Source: Pedobacter sp. KBS0701 (GTDB lineage Bacteria; Bacteroidota; Bacteroidia; Sphingobacteriales; Sphingobacteriaceae). From it: a DNA stretch of 64,000 nt. Below are positions 9,087 to 17,403 of this stretch, piece after piece (position 1 is the stretch's first letter; each line of letters opens with the position of its first letter). The notes beneath the pieces are model-generated. The model did no database searches. It was given only the letters and a program-made list of their open reading frames with translations, and was not told the DNA's origin. The stretch spans positions 5,890,001-5,954,000 of the forward strand of contig NZ_CP042171.1 in NCBI RefSeq assembly GCF_005938645.2, written 5' to 3'. Both the position numbers and the translations under genes were made by a program.

Positions 9087-9220
9087 TCCAGCCTTCCATA
9101 GCAATTTCTATGGTGCATTATACCTTATTTAACAGGACTTTATTGCGTTGTAGGTACTTATCAGAACAGATACTCATTGACACGGGAGAATTAGCGTACT
9201 TTTTGATATGCCTATAAAAC

Positions 9221-9257
9221 TTAAAAAGCTGTAAATCATAGATTTACAGCTTTTTAA
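9221..9257 (-). terminator. Terminator after tRNA-Glu copy 2, bidirectional
   Basis: A perfect 17-bp stem (TTAAAAAGCTGTAAATC and its complement) with a 3-base loop. It runs into T on both strands, so it can end the tRNA unit from one side and the protease transcript from the other. Confidence 0.8.
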
Positions 9258-9278
9258 AGGTTTTGATTTTAATACTTG

Positions 9279-9350
9279 TAGCCCGTAGGGGAATCGAACC
9301 CCTGTTTCCAGAATGAAAATCTGGCGTCCTCACCCCTAGACGAACGGGCC
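9279..9350 (-). tRNA. tRNA-Glu(TTC), copy 2
   Basis: Identical over all 72 bases to the gene at 4514-4585: G1:U72 wobble, anticodon TTC, no encoded CCA. It lies 75 bases after tRNA-fMet copy 2 in the same direction. Its 3' end matches the remnant at 2025-2042. Confidence 0.97.
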
Positions 9351-9425
9351 ATTAATCTGAGTTTTGATCTTGGAGTCTTTAGTTTGGAGAAACTCCCAAC
9401 TTAATACTCTCAACTCCCAACTTCT

Positions 9426-9501
<76 letters not shown>

Positions 9502-9554
9502 CGCTATACAACTCGTTTTTTTCTTTGAATTAAATCCTTAACTCTGTTTCCGAA

Positions 9555-9585
9555 TTGGAATGCAAAGATATAATTCGTTTCTTTG
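9555..9585 (+). promoter_or_regulatory. Promoter of era
   Basis: TTG (9555-9557), 20 bases, TTTCTTTG (9578-9585), close to the TAnnTTTG consensus. Predicted transcription start near 9590, which supports initiation at ATG 9616 rather than at ATG 9583, which would lie upstream of the transcript. Confidence 0.55.
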
Positions 9586-9594
9586 TGCTGCAAA
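9563..9594 (-). promoter_or_regulatory. Promoter of the tRNA unit, copy 2, overlapping the era promoter
   Basis: On the minus strand TTTG (9591-9594), 20 bases and TATCTTTG (9563-9570). The tRNA-fMet 5' end is about 60 bases downstream. The elements interleave with those of the era promoter on the other strand. Confidence 0.65.
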
Positions 9595-9615
9595 TTTTTT
9601 TTAAAAAATATTTTA

Positions 9616-10512
9616 ATGGCGCATAAAGCAGGTTTTGTTAGTATAATAGGTAAACCAAATGTAGGTAAATCCACCCTCATGAATGTGCTTGTAGGCGAGC
9701 GACTTAGCATTATCACTCCTAAGGCACAAACCACAAGACACCGCATTCTAGGGATTGTAAATGAAGAAGAATATCAGATCGTTTTTTCTGATACTCCGGG
9801 TATAATTAAACCAAAATACAGTTTACAGGAGAGCATGATGAGCTTTGTTAACGGATCTTTAACTGATGCAGATGTGCTTTTGTTTGTAACCGATATCAAT
9901 GAAGCGCACGATGAAGAGGATGTGCTGGAGAAAATCCTGAACCGGGATATTCCAACAATTGTACTGATTAATAAAATTGATAAAGCACTACAGGAACAGG
10001 TTGATGAGAAGATTGCTTACTGGCAGGAAAAGTTAAATCCAGTTGCTATTTACGCAATTTCAGCTTTACATAAACATAATGTAGACGGGTTGTTGGATCG
10101 TGTGCTCGAAATGTTGCCGGAACACCCACCATATTACGATAAAGAAGATTTAACCGACCGCTCTGAGCGTTTCTTTGTTTCGGAGATTATCCGCGAAAAA
10201 ATCTTCCTTAATTACCAGAAAGAAATTCCTTACAGTACCGAAGTTATTGTAAAGAGTTTTAAAGAAGAGGAAATGAAAAATGGCAAAGGCGCCATGATCA
10301 GGATTACGGCAGAAATTATCGTAGAACGCGATTCGCAGAAGAACATTTTAATTGGTACTGGTGGAAGTATGCTGAAAAAGGTAGGTACTGAAGCACGTTT
10401 AGAGATTGAGAAATTTTTAGACAGTAAGGTTTTTCTGGAAATGTTTGTAAAAGTAATTCCCGACTGGAGAAGTAAAAAGAATTATTTAAAAAGCTTCGGT
10501 TACGATAATTAA
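9616..10512 (+). CDS. era: GTPase Era
   Basis: 298 aa from ATG 9616, the usual Era length. The N-terminal G domain has the P-loop GKPNVGKS (12-19), the switch region around QTTRHRILGI, DTPG and NKID. The C-terminal KH domain (about 200-298) contains GKGAMIRI and the GTGGSMLKKVGTEAR helix-turn-helix. Era binds the 3' end of 16S rRNA and the 30S subunit to aid small-subunit maturation. An in-frame ATG at 9583 lies inside the predicted promoter and adds residues absent from the family. der follows 129 bases later on its own promoter. Confidence 0.95.
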   Translation: MAHKAGFVSIIGKPNVGKSTLMNVLVGERLSIITPKAQTTRHRILGIVNEEEYQIVFSDTPGIIKPKYSLQESMMSFVNGSLTDADVLLFVTDINEAHDEEDVLEKILNRDIPTIVLINKIDKALQEQVDEKIAYWQEKLNPVAIYAISALHKHNVDGLLDRVLEMLPEHPPYYDKEDLTDRSERFFVSEIIREKIFLNYQKEIPYSTEVIVKSFKEEEMKNGKGAMIRITAEIIVERDSQKNILIGTGGSMLKKVGTEARLEIEKFLDSKVFLEMFVKVIPDWRSKKNYLKSFGYDN

Positions 10513-10515
10513 CTG

Positions 10516-10523
10516 TACCTTTG
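10516..10523 (+). promoter_or_regulatory. -7 element of the der promoter
   Basis: TACCTTTG, a perfect match to TAnnTTTG, immediately after the era stop and 118 bases before the der start. A convincing -33 TTG is not visible at the usual distance. The leader holds the word-repeat hairpin at 10541-10634. Confidence 0.6.
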
Positions 10524-10540
10524 CAGCCCGAAATGAATCG

Positions 10541-10634
10541 GTTAGTAGTTGATAGTCAATGGCTGATAGCCAAATAGTTTTAGCAGCTTGCCTGAACACC
10601 ACGACCATTAACTATAAGCCATTAACTATCAAAA
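10541..10634 (+). repeat. Word-repeat hairpin in the der leader
   Basis: The left arm GTTGATAGTCAATGGCTGATAG pairs imperfectly with the right arm containing CCATTAACTATAAGCC and ATTAACTATCAA. Each arm repeats a short word (GATAG/TTAACTAT) in variants. It belongs to a set of similarly built but sequence-unrelated intergenic hairpins in this window. Confidence 0.6.
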
Positions 10635-10641
10635 GAACACT

Positions 10642-11943
10642 ATGAGTAATATTATAGCCATCGTAGGCAGGCCAAACGTAGGCAAGAGCACCCTTTTTAA
10701 TAGACTAACCGAAAGCCGTAAGGCAATTGTAGATGATATCAGCGGTGTAACCCGCGACAGGCATTATGGAGTAGGTGAGTGGACCGACAGACAATTTACC
10801 GTAATCGATACCGGTGGTTATGTAGCCAACTCAGAAGATGTTTACGAAGCTGCCATCCGCGAGCAGGTAATGATTGCTATCGAAGAGGCCAGTGTTTTAA
10901 TCTTTATGGTGGATGTAACAACAGGCATTACCGATTTAGATGATGATATTGCCCAGGTATTGCGCAGAAGTAATAAGCCCGTTTATGTTTGTGCAAATAA
11001 GGTAGATAATACCGCTTTATATAACGAAATCCATACTTTTTATGGTTTTGGATTAGGAGAAGTATATCCTCTGTCATCAATGACTGGTTCCGGAACAGGA
11101 GAGTTATTGGATGAGGTGGTTAAAAATTTCGAAGATATTCCGGAAGAAGAAAACCAACTGCCTAAAATTACCATTGCTGGTCGCCCGAATGTGGGTAAAT
11201 CTTCTTTGGTTAATGCATTAATTGGTAAAGAGCGTAATATCGTTACTGCAAATGCAGGTACAACCCGCGATTCAATTAAAATCCATTATAATCAATTCGG
11301 TCATGAGTTCATGCTGATCGATACTGCAGGATTACGGAAAAAAACAAAGGTTAAAGAAAATCTGGAGTTTTATTCCGTAATGCGTACTATCAAAGCTTTA
11401 GAAGAAGCTGACGTGGTGGTGTTAATGATCGACGCCGTAGAAGGAATTGAAAGTCAGGATATCAATATTTTCCACCTGGCCGAGAAGAACAAAAAAGGTA
11501 TCGTAATTCTGGTAAACAAATGGGATTTAATTGAAAAAAATACCCAAACCATGAAAGCTTTCGAAGAGCAGATTCATGAGCGTATCCGTCCGTTTACTGA
11601 TGTGCCGATCATTTTCACCTCTGTATTAAACAAGCAACGTATTTTTAAAGCAATAGAAGCGGCTTTAGAAGTTTATAAAAACCGGTGCAAGAAAATTCCT
11701 ACATCTAAATTAAATGATGTAATGTTGCCACTGATCGAGAAATTCCCACCACCGGCATTAAAAGGAAAACACATTAAGATTAAATATATCACCCAGATTA
11801 ATGCTACTTCGCCAATGTTTGCCTTTTTCTGCAACTTGCCACAGTACATTAAAGATCCGTATAAACGTTTCATCGAGAATAAATTAAGAGAAAACTTCGA
11901 TTTTTCCGGTGCACCGATCCAGATTTATTTCAGACAGAAATAA
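10642..11943 (+). CDS. der: Ribosome-biogenesis GTPase Der (EngA)
   Basis: 433 aa with two tandem Era-like G domains and a C-terminal KH-like domain, the unique Der architecture. First P-loop GRPNVGKS (9-16) with DTGG; second P-loop GRPNVGKS (180-187) with DTAG and NKWDL. The KH-like domain covers about 350-433. Der is essential for 50S subunit assembly. It lies downstream of era with its own promoter (10516-10523) and is followed by a strong terminator at 12008. Confidence 0.96.
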   Translation: MSNIIAIVGRPNVGKSTLFNRLTESRKAIVDDISGVTRDRHYGVGEWTDRQFTVIDTGGYVANSEDVYEAAIREQVMIAIEEASVLIFMVDVTTGITDLDDDIAQVLRRSNKPVYVCANKVDNTALYNEIHTFYGFGLGEVYPLSSMTGSGTGELLDEVVKNFEDIPEEENQLPKITIAGRPNVGKSSLVNALIGKERNIVTANAGTTRDSIKIHYNQFGHEFMLIDTAGLRKKTKVKENLEFYSVMRTIKALEEADVVVLMIDAVEGIESQDINIFHLAEKNKKGIVILVNKWDLIEKNTQTMKAFEEQIHERIRPFTDVPIIFTSVLNKQRIFKAIEAALEVYKNRCKKIPTSKLNDVMLPLIEKFPPPALKGKHIKIKYITQINATSPMFAFFCNLPQYIKDPYKRFIENKLRENFDFSGAPIQIYFRQK

Positions 11944-12007
11944 GGTAAGGTTGAAGGTTTAAAGGTGGAGGGCGTAAGGTCGATATGCCTAAAAAACCAA
12001 TCTATTA

Positions 12008-12045
12008 AAAACAGGGCTGCATTCCATAACAGCCCTGTTTTATTT
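12008..12045 (+). terminator. Terminator after der
   Basis: A 12-bp perfect stem, AAAACAGGGCTG/CAGCCCTGTTTT, with a 10-base loop, followed by further T. Confidence 0.85.
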
Positions 12046-12048
12046 TAA

Positions 12049-12148
12049 TCGACCGTCATTTCGACCGTAGTGGAGAAATCTTTGAACTGTCCAATAACAT
12101 AATTTAAAGATTTCTTCATTTCGCTGTACTCCATTCGAAAGGACGATC
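12049..12148. repeat. Dispersed intergenic palindromic repeat, GTCATTTCGA class, copy 1
   Basis: The left arm GACCGTCATTTCGACCGTAG and AGAAATCTTT pair with AAAGATTTCTTCATTTCG and CGAAAGGACGATC on the right. The same outer words recur at 26783-26897 and 60141-60255. Non-coding. Confidence 0.7.
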
Positions 12149-12176
12149 CTCCTTATCAGTGGTCAGAAAATACCCC

Positions 12177-12184
12177 TACCTTTG
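12177..12184 (+). promoter_or_regulatory. -7 promoter element abutting the GNAT start codon
   Basis: TACCTTTG, a perfect -7 box, ends four bases before ATG 12189. Transcription would start at or within a few bases of the ATG, making the mRNA effectively leaderless. It also argues against the GTG at 12159, which would lie upstream of the transcript. Confidence 0.6.
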
Positions 12185-12188
12185 CTTC

Positions 12189-12698
12189 ATGCAATTACAA
12201 GTACAAAATAGCCAGTCAGCTGACATCAATACCATTTTCGATTTTTACGATATGGCCATTGCCCATCAAAAGAAAGTATTTAATAAACACTGGCAGGGCT
12301 TTAGCAGAGAAATGGTACAAACCGAGATTGATGAAAGCCGTCAGTATAAAATCCTGGTAGATGGCGTTTTTGCCTGTGTTTTTGCTGTTACGTTTAACGA
12401 TCCGTTGATCTGGGGAGAACGAGATCATGATGCGATATATATCCATAGAATTGTAACCAATCCTGAATTTAGAGGTTATTTTTTTGTGAAAGAAATCATC
12501 AAATGGGCTAAAGATTACGCAACAAAGAACGACATTAAATTTATCAGAATGGATACCTGGGCGGATAACGAAAAACTGCTCGATTATTATACGGGTTGTG
12601 GTTTTGATTATGTTGGGGTAGTAACTATGGAAAAAACCGACGGGCTACCAAAGCACTATGAGGGAATCAGCTTAAGTTTGTTTGAGATTGTGCTGTAG
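12189..12698 (+). CDS. GNAT family N-acetyltransferase
   Basis: 169 aa from ATG 12189. The fold is seen in IYIHRIVTNPEFRGYFFVKEIIKWAKDYA (conserved strand, then the acetyl-CoA pyrophosphate-binding turn and helix) and the C-terminal WADNEKLLDYYTGCGFDYVG, typical of GNAT enzymes. The acceptor could be a small amine or a protein; it cannot be inferred. The gene stands alone between the der terminator and a repeat region. The GTG start at 12159 is rejected because the promoter box overlaps that extension. Confidence 0.8.
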   Translation: MQLQVQNSQSADINTIFDFYDMAIAHQKKVFNKHWQGFSREMVQTEIDESRQYKILVDGVFACVFAVTFNDPLIWGERDHDAIYIHRIVTNPEFRGYFFVKEIIKWAKDYATKNDIKFIRMDTWADNEKLLDYYTGCGFDYVGVVTMEKTDGLPKHYEGISLSLFEIVL

Positions 12699-13031
12699 CG
12701 CATTTCAAAGGTGCATCAAGGTGGCTCGTAACGAAATTTATGCTGTGATAAAATCATCAATATCTAGCGAGACGCTAAGACTAGAGGGTAGTCGTCCTGC
12801 TGAACTTGTTTTATTAGTAGTATTTATGATTTTAAAGGCCTAATAGCTACTTCGTGGTCAGCATCTTTCATATAAAAATAACCTTGTTGGGTAGATCCTG
12901 AAATAAATTACCTTCGGTGAGCTCGCTCAAGGCTCGGTTTACTTCGTAGCTTTCCGCTTCGCTACAGGTCAGGATAACGGTAACTACGTAGATTTTTATT
13001 CAGACATATTTATAATCCGAGTTGGTAAAAC
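12699..13031. repeat. Intergenic repeat region, CTGCTGAAC class
   Basis: No gene. It contains GTCCTGCTGAACTTG (around 12790) and AGATCCTGAAATAAATT (12893-12909). The latter is identical to 49732-49748, in a second element of the same family with a similar CATGCTGAACTCG start. It also holds clustered short inverted words (CTTCGTAGC, GCTTCGCTAC). Dispersed non-coding repeat. Confidence 0.6.
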
Positions 13032-13538
13032 TTATTTCAACTCAATCTTCCAGCTTAACATATCATCTACTTCTCCAATATGGATAAAGTTGTTTTTTTC
13101 TAAAATAGAATAAGAGGCTACATTGTCTTTTGTAGTGGCGGCATAAACCGATTTCACTTTAGGTTGTTCCTTTGCCCATTCGATGATTCTGCCCACAGCC
13201 TCTGTCATAAATCCCCGACCTCGAAATTCTTCGTAAGTACCGTAACCGATTTCGATTTCGCCATTTGGATCTGGCTCGCCAATAAAACAAATATCGCCTA
13301 CCATTCTATGATCGGGTTTGGATATGATGGTCCATAAAGTATGGCATAGATAATCTTTATCCTTATCAAAAACATTAGGTAAAATCGTTTGTTCCAAAGC
13401 CTCTTGAAGCGAAGGAGAAATGTTTTTCTTGGTTGGTAGAAGGCCAAACTCTTGTTCTAAAGAATGATCATCTTTAATATATTTTAAAAGCTGATCGTGC
13501 GTTAATGGTTTTAAAATGAGGCGTTCTGTTTCTATCAT
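13032..13538 (-). CDS. GNAT family N-acetyltransferase (RimJ/RimL type)
   Basis: 168 aa from ATG 13538, chosen because MIETERLILKPLT is the standard opening of this subfamily; ATG 13589 would add 17 atypical residues. Conserved parts are GEIEIGYGTYEEFRGRGFMTEAVGRIIEWA (acetyl-CoA-binding turn and helix) and NVASYSILEKNNF near the C-terminus. Homologues acetylate ribosomal protein N-termini, antibiotics or small molecules. It is last in a minus-strand series after the SDR gene, about 110 bases away. Confidence 0.82.
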   Translation of the reverse strand: MIETERLILKPLTHDQLLKYIKDDHSLEQEFGLLPTKKNISPSLQEALEQTILPNVFDKDKDYLCHTLWTIISKPDHRMVGDICFIGEPDPNGEIEIGYGTYEEFRGRGFMTEAVGRIIEWAKEQPKVKSVYAATTKDNVASYSILEKNNFIHIGEVDDMLSWKIELK

Positions 13539-13651
13539 GCTTGAGTTTGTTATATAGACTATATAAAACTTTGGGTTTTGAATAAGCAAAATTTTACAAT
13601 AAGCTTTTATTGAAAAACGACGTCCTGGATTTTTTCAAATACCGAACATAA

Positions 13652-14248
13652 TTAATAAACCTTTATTACCTGGCCCGATACAATGCCCAGCACACTTTTC
13701 TCATAAGCTTTAACCACTTTCTCCATGGCAACCGGAATTTCCCCGGGAAAAGAATCGAAATAAGCAGGAGAATCTTCAACTACGTTAGGACTAATAGCGT
13801 TGATACGAACTCCATTTTCAAGTTCTGGAGCAGCAGCCATAACAAATGCATTTAAACCTCCGTTTATGGTGCTCAGTGCTGATCCCGCAGCAACAGGATT
13901 TTCTGCCAATATTCCAGAAGTTAGTGTAAATGAACCGCCTTTATTAATGTAATGCTGACCGATAAGCACCAGGTTAACCTGACCCAATAGTTTATCCAGC
14001 AAGCCACCCTTAAATACTTCACCCGTCATCTGATTTACAGGCGCAAAGGGACCTTTACCGCTCGTACTGATCAGGGCATCGAAAGCCCCGATTTGCTCAA
14101 ACATATTTTTAACCGATGTTTCACTGGTAATATCTACCTGGACATCGCCTTTAGTATTTCCTACACGGATGACCTCGTGTTTTGGTGCAAAACCTTCAGC
14201 CACCTTTCTGCCAAGTGTGCCTGTTGCACCAACAATTATTATTTTCAT
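13652..14248 (-). CDS. Short-chain dehydrogenase/reductase family protein
   Basis: 198 aa with the Rossmann motif GATGTLGRKV (7-16) at the N-terminus, so it binds NAD(P). It continues with ALISTSGKG (the NNAG-like strand) and LTSGILAENP, which supplies the usual catalytic Ser. The classical YxxxK is absent: the expected stretch reads AGSALSTINGG without Tyr or Lys. This matches short SDR subfamilies lacking the Tyr, so ordinary carbonyl reduction is unproven. It follows the decarboxylase-like gene by 72 bases on the same strand and may be co-transcribed. Confidence 0.75.
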   Translation of the reverse strand: MKIIIVGATGTLGRKVAEGFAPKHEVIRVGNTKGDVQVDITSETSVKNMFEQIGAFDALISTSGKGPFAPVNQMTGEVFKGGLLDKLLGQVNLVLIGQHYINKGGSFTLTSGILAENPVAAGSALSTINGGLNAFVMAAAPELENGVRINAISPNVVEDSPAYFDSFPGEIPVAMEKVVKAYEKSVLGIVSGQVIKVY

Positions 14249-14320
14249 TTAAACCTCTTTAATATGGATATCACTAATATCGTTTTAAACATCAGAGTTT
14301 ATCGAAATGTTTGTAGATCA

Positions 14321-15451
14321 TCAATCCTGCAATACCATTTCGGCTTTAAGGTCGGTAATCAAGAGGTCGATATGCATTTGCGTAACATTTGGCATGCAGA
14401 TGATATGCGAATTTCCCTGCTCTGCTGCTAGCTGCCATTTTTTGCAGATGCTGGCAGATGGTGTAGGAAAGTTTACAGTAATGGCATTCGCATTTCGCCA
14501 TGCAGCAATACCTAGCGCTTTAAGTTTTTGTTCAGTATAAGCTGCAGTTGCTAGGCTGTGTATGGCTCTGCTCTTTAAACCCGCTATGCCCAAACGTTTA
14601 ATGGTATGCCATAAAAATAGAGGGCTATGTCCATTTCTGGATCCCGTAATAGTGGTGTCAACACTTCCGATGTAAGCAACCGAACGGGCAATCCGATCAC
14701 GGTTCGATTTTTTGGCCACCACGACCCCACAAGGCATGGGCGAGCCGAAAAACTTATGGCCGCTAATGGCAATGCTGTCGGCACCATCTTCAAAATCGAA
14801 TGCTGGCCTTGGTTCAATCAGTGCGCTGTAGGTACCAGAAAGTGCCGCATCAGCGTGGATATAATAGTGTTGGATAGCCAGTTTTTTTAAGATGGCTTTA
14901 ATTTTGGCCACATCATCACGTGCCTCGGTCATGGTAGTGCCAATATTGGCCATAATAATAACAGGCATGTGGCGGTTCATTCTAATGGTGTGCTCAAGGT
15001 CTTCGTAATCGATTTCTCCGTTGTCTTGCGTGCGGATAACGATGTTTGACATATTGAGTAAATGCAGGTTCTTTTGCACGCTATAATGTGTAGCTTCAGA
15101 ATAATAAACCATTCCCTTTGGGTGTAACTCGCGGGCAAGGTACAAGCCATAGAGATTACCCTCTGAGCCACCATTCGTAACGTAACCCCACCAATTATCA
15201 GCTGGTGCGCGAAAAAGTTCGGCAAAAAACCGGACTACTTCTTTTTCCAGCTCCCGGGAGCCAACGCCATAGGTAGAAGTAACGAAAGGATCGCCCAGGT
15301 TGTTCATCGGGTATTTTAAAAAATCAGAAAGTGACTGGTAATCAAAATCTTTAGATACCGGATAACCTAAAAATAAATCGGTTTGCTCCTTAACCTTTTC
15401 TAAAAGGTTGTCCAATACTCGTTGATCTTTTGCTGCTAACCTCGCTTCCAT
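14321..15451 (-). CDS. Histidine decarboxylase-like PLP-dependent decarboxylase
   Basis: 376 aa from ATG 15451 (MEARLAAKDQ); ATG 15484 would add 11 residues. This is a fold-type I PLP enzyme of decarboxylase group II: TNGGSEGNLYGLYLAR binds the phosphate, His122 in ATHYS stacks on the ring, Asp201 in HADAALSG contacts the pyridine nitrogen, and Lys233 in SGHKFFGSP forms the Schiff base. Length and motifs fit the bacterial PLP-type histidine decarboxylases, which make histamine, including for siderophores. No siderophore genes lie next to it, so the biological role is open. An SDR gene follows. Confidence 0.78.
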   Translation of the reverse strand: MEARLAAKDQRVLDNLLEKVKEQTDLFLGYPVSKDFDYQSLSDFLKYPMNNLGDPFVTSTYGVGSRELEKEVVRFFAELFRAPADNWWGYVTNGGSEGNLYGLYLARELHPKGMVYYSEATHYSVQKNLHLLNMSNIVIRTQDNGEIDYEDLEHTIRMNRHMPVIIMANIGTTMTEARDDVAKIKAILKKLAIQHYYIHADAALSGTYSALIEPRPAFDFEDGADSIAISGHKFFGSPMPCGVVVAKKSNRDRIARSVAYIGSVDTTITGSRNGHSPLFLWHTIKRLGIAGLKSRAIHSLATAAYTEQKLKALGIAAWRNANAITVNFPTPSASICKKWQLAAEQGNSHIICMPNVTQMHIDLLITDLKAEMVLQD

Positions 15452-15605
15452 AATATGATATGATTTGAAGACAAAATTAATCAAAACAAAATATAGTATT
15501 AGTTAATGTTTTTTAATTGAAATATTATGTTGTTTTATGCTGATTTTTCGAAATTTAAAATTTATTTAGCTGCTTGATTTAGCCTCAATAAAGTATAAAA
15601 TATGG

Positions 15606-17213
15606 CTATTGAAGGTTAAGAAGTGCTTGTCTTACCGCATTGTCTGTCTGGTTTGCGGCCTTATAATAACCAACATCGCCCAGATAATAGCGACAAAGCA
15701 AAGCTTTAAGGTCATTTAAAATCACATTTTTCGAATTGTACAGTTGAAAACGATCTATTGCTATGTTTTTGCGTTGAAGAAATCCGATGAAGTCCTTAAA
15801 GTCGTTATCGTTTATGGTGAAGATATTGATATTCTGTTCTACAAAACTGGCACTGTACTTATTGGTGAGTACATTAAACACGTAGTCAGAAAGTATTTTC
15901 TTACTTACCAGATTACTGTAAAACTTATTATAGCCATTTGTATCTAATTTCACAAATATATCTGGCTGGATCCCGCCAATTCGTTTAACTTTTTTGTTAG
16001 GCTGAATATTTACACCTTCAGTTTTCTCAATAGAATCCTGGAAAGAGGTACGGTCTCCTGTGAGCTCTCCATCCGTCATCCGTTCGTCTAATTCATGTTT
16101 ATAAGCATCATAACCTTTTTTGTATGATTTTTGGATACTCCGACCGGATGGCGTATAATATCTTGCAATGGTTAAGTTCAATGCAGAGCCATCGCCAAAA
16201 GCAAATTGCTCTTGTACCAGGCCTTTGCCAAAAGAGCGGCGGCCAACGATAATCCCACGTCCTAAATCCTGGATGGCTCCTGCTACAATTTCACTTGCTG
16301 AAGCAGTATTTTCATTAATCAGCACAGCCAACTTCCCATTTTGAAAAGACCCGGTACCAGTAGAAAAATAATCGGTGCGTGGCTCATGCTTGCCTTGTGT
16401 ATACACAATGAGTTTGTTCTCGCCCAAAAACTGATCGGCGAGGCCCGTCGCCGCTGTAAAATAACCACCTCCATTATCGCGCAGGTCAAGAATCAGTTTT
16501 TTCATGCCCTTTGCTTTAAGATTATTGGCTGCAGCAGAAAAATCGTTATCCGTATTGGCGCCAAACTTACTTATCCGAACATAACCAGTTTCGTTGTTAA
16601 TCATGTAGGCCGCATCAATACTGCTTACGTTTACCTTACCACGGGTAACCATAATGCGGTTACTTTGTGGCGCTCCCGGGTGTAAAAGCACTACACTCAC
16701 GCCCGTACCGGATTTGCCTTTAAAACGACCTGTAAGTTGATCTTTGGGTAGGTTTCGGCCACTTACTACTGCAGTATCAATACTCAGGATCTTATCGCCC
16801 AATTTAATTCCCGCCTGGTATGCTGGTCCATCTTTAACCACACCGGTAACCATCATGGTATCGTTAAGCATGTAATATTCTATGCCTACACCTTCAAAAT
16901 TTCCTTCCAGGTTATCAGTCATCTCTTGCGCATCAGTTGGTGGCAAGTAAACACTGTGTGGATCGAGTTGGTGTAAAACACTATCGATAGGTAAATTTTG
17001 AAGCGAATCGGTATTGATATCATCAACGTAATTGCCGTTGATGATGTGTAAGATTTCGTTTAATTTTTCGTCGCTGTTATTGGCTAGTTGAGGACTTCTT
17101 TTAACGCCAAAGCCTTGATCTTTAATGAATTTTATACCCAAAAACATACCTGCTATTAAAATAACAGAATAGCTTACAGCGATCAGTATGTTGTTACGGG
17201 TATTTTTTTTCAT
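15606..17213 (-). CDS. S41-family C-terminal processing peptidase (CtpA/Prc type)
   Basis: 535 aa. One N-terminal membrane segment (about 8-28) anchors it facing the periplasm. It has a PDZ domain (about 95-180, NFEGVGIEYYM ... VVKDGPAYQAGIKLGDKIL) and then the S41 protease core. The catalytic dyad is Ser305 in ENTASASEIV and Lys330 in RRSFGKGLVQ, 25 residues apart as in D1 processing protease. The C-terminal 170 residues are a helical tail common in Bacteroidetes members. Substrates are probably unfolded or tagged envelope proteins. A -7 box lies 11 bases upstream of the start. Confidence 0.9.
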   Translation of the reverse strand: MKKNTRNNILIAVSYSVILIAGMFLGIKFIKDQGFGVKRSPQLANNSDEKLNEILHIINGNYVDDINTDSLQNLPIDSVLHQLDPHSVYLPPTDAQEMTDNLEGNFEGVGIEYYMLNDTMMVTGVVKDGPAYQAGIKLGDKILSIDTAVVSGRNLPKDQLTGRFKGKSGTGVSVVLLHPGAPQSNRIMVTRGKVNVSSIDAAYMINNETGYVRISKFGANTDNDFSAAANNLKAKGMKKLILDLRDNGGGYFTAATGLADQFLGENKLIVYTQGKHEPRTDYFSTGTGSFQNGKLAVLINENTASASEIVAGAIQDLGRGIIVGRRSFGKGLVQEQFAFGDGSALNLTIARYYTPSGRSIQKSYKKGYDAYKHELDERMTDGELTGDRTSFQDSIEKTEGVNIQPNKKVKRIGGIQPDIFVKLDTNGYNKFYSNLVSKKILSDYVFNVLTNKYSASFVEQNINIFTINDNDFKDFIGFLQRKNIAIDRFQLYNSKNVILNDLKALLCRYYLGDVGYYKAANQTDNAVRQALLNLQ

Positions 17214-17224
17214 TGGCGTTATTG

Positions 17225-17232
17225 CAAATTTA
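17225..17232 (-). promoter_or_regulatory. -7 promoter element for the S41 protease gene
   Basis: TAAATTTG on the minus strand, 11 bases before ATG 17213, matches TAnnTTTG. No clear -33 TTTG at the expected distance, so confidence is moderate. Confidence 0.45.
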
Positions 17233-17403
17233 TGAAAATTAGCGAGTTGATATATTTTTTAACTGCATTTTCATGTCTTTTGTTTATAATATTTAACATT
17301 AATTAACGCAAAGAATAGAATGATTGAAATTTGTGAGCGATATTTTTGATTTTTTAGCGTAGAATTTAAAAAGAATTTACCGAATTTTATCAAAATTATA
17401 TTT

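Noticed and set aside
14093..14431. 112-codon plus-strand frame spanning the SDR start and decarboxylase end
   Set aside because: Antisense to both real genes; composition Cys/His-rich and atypical.
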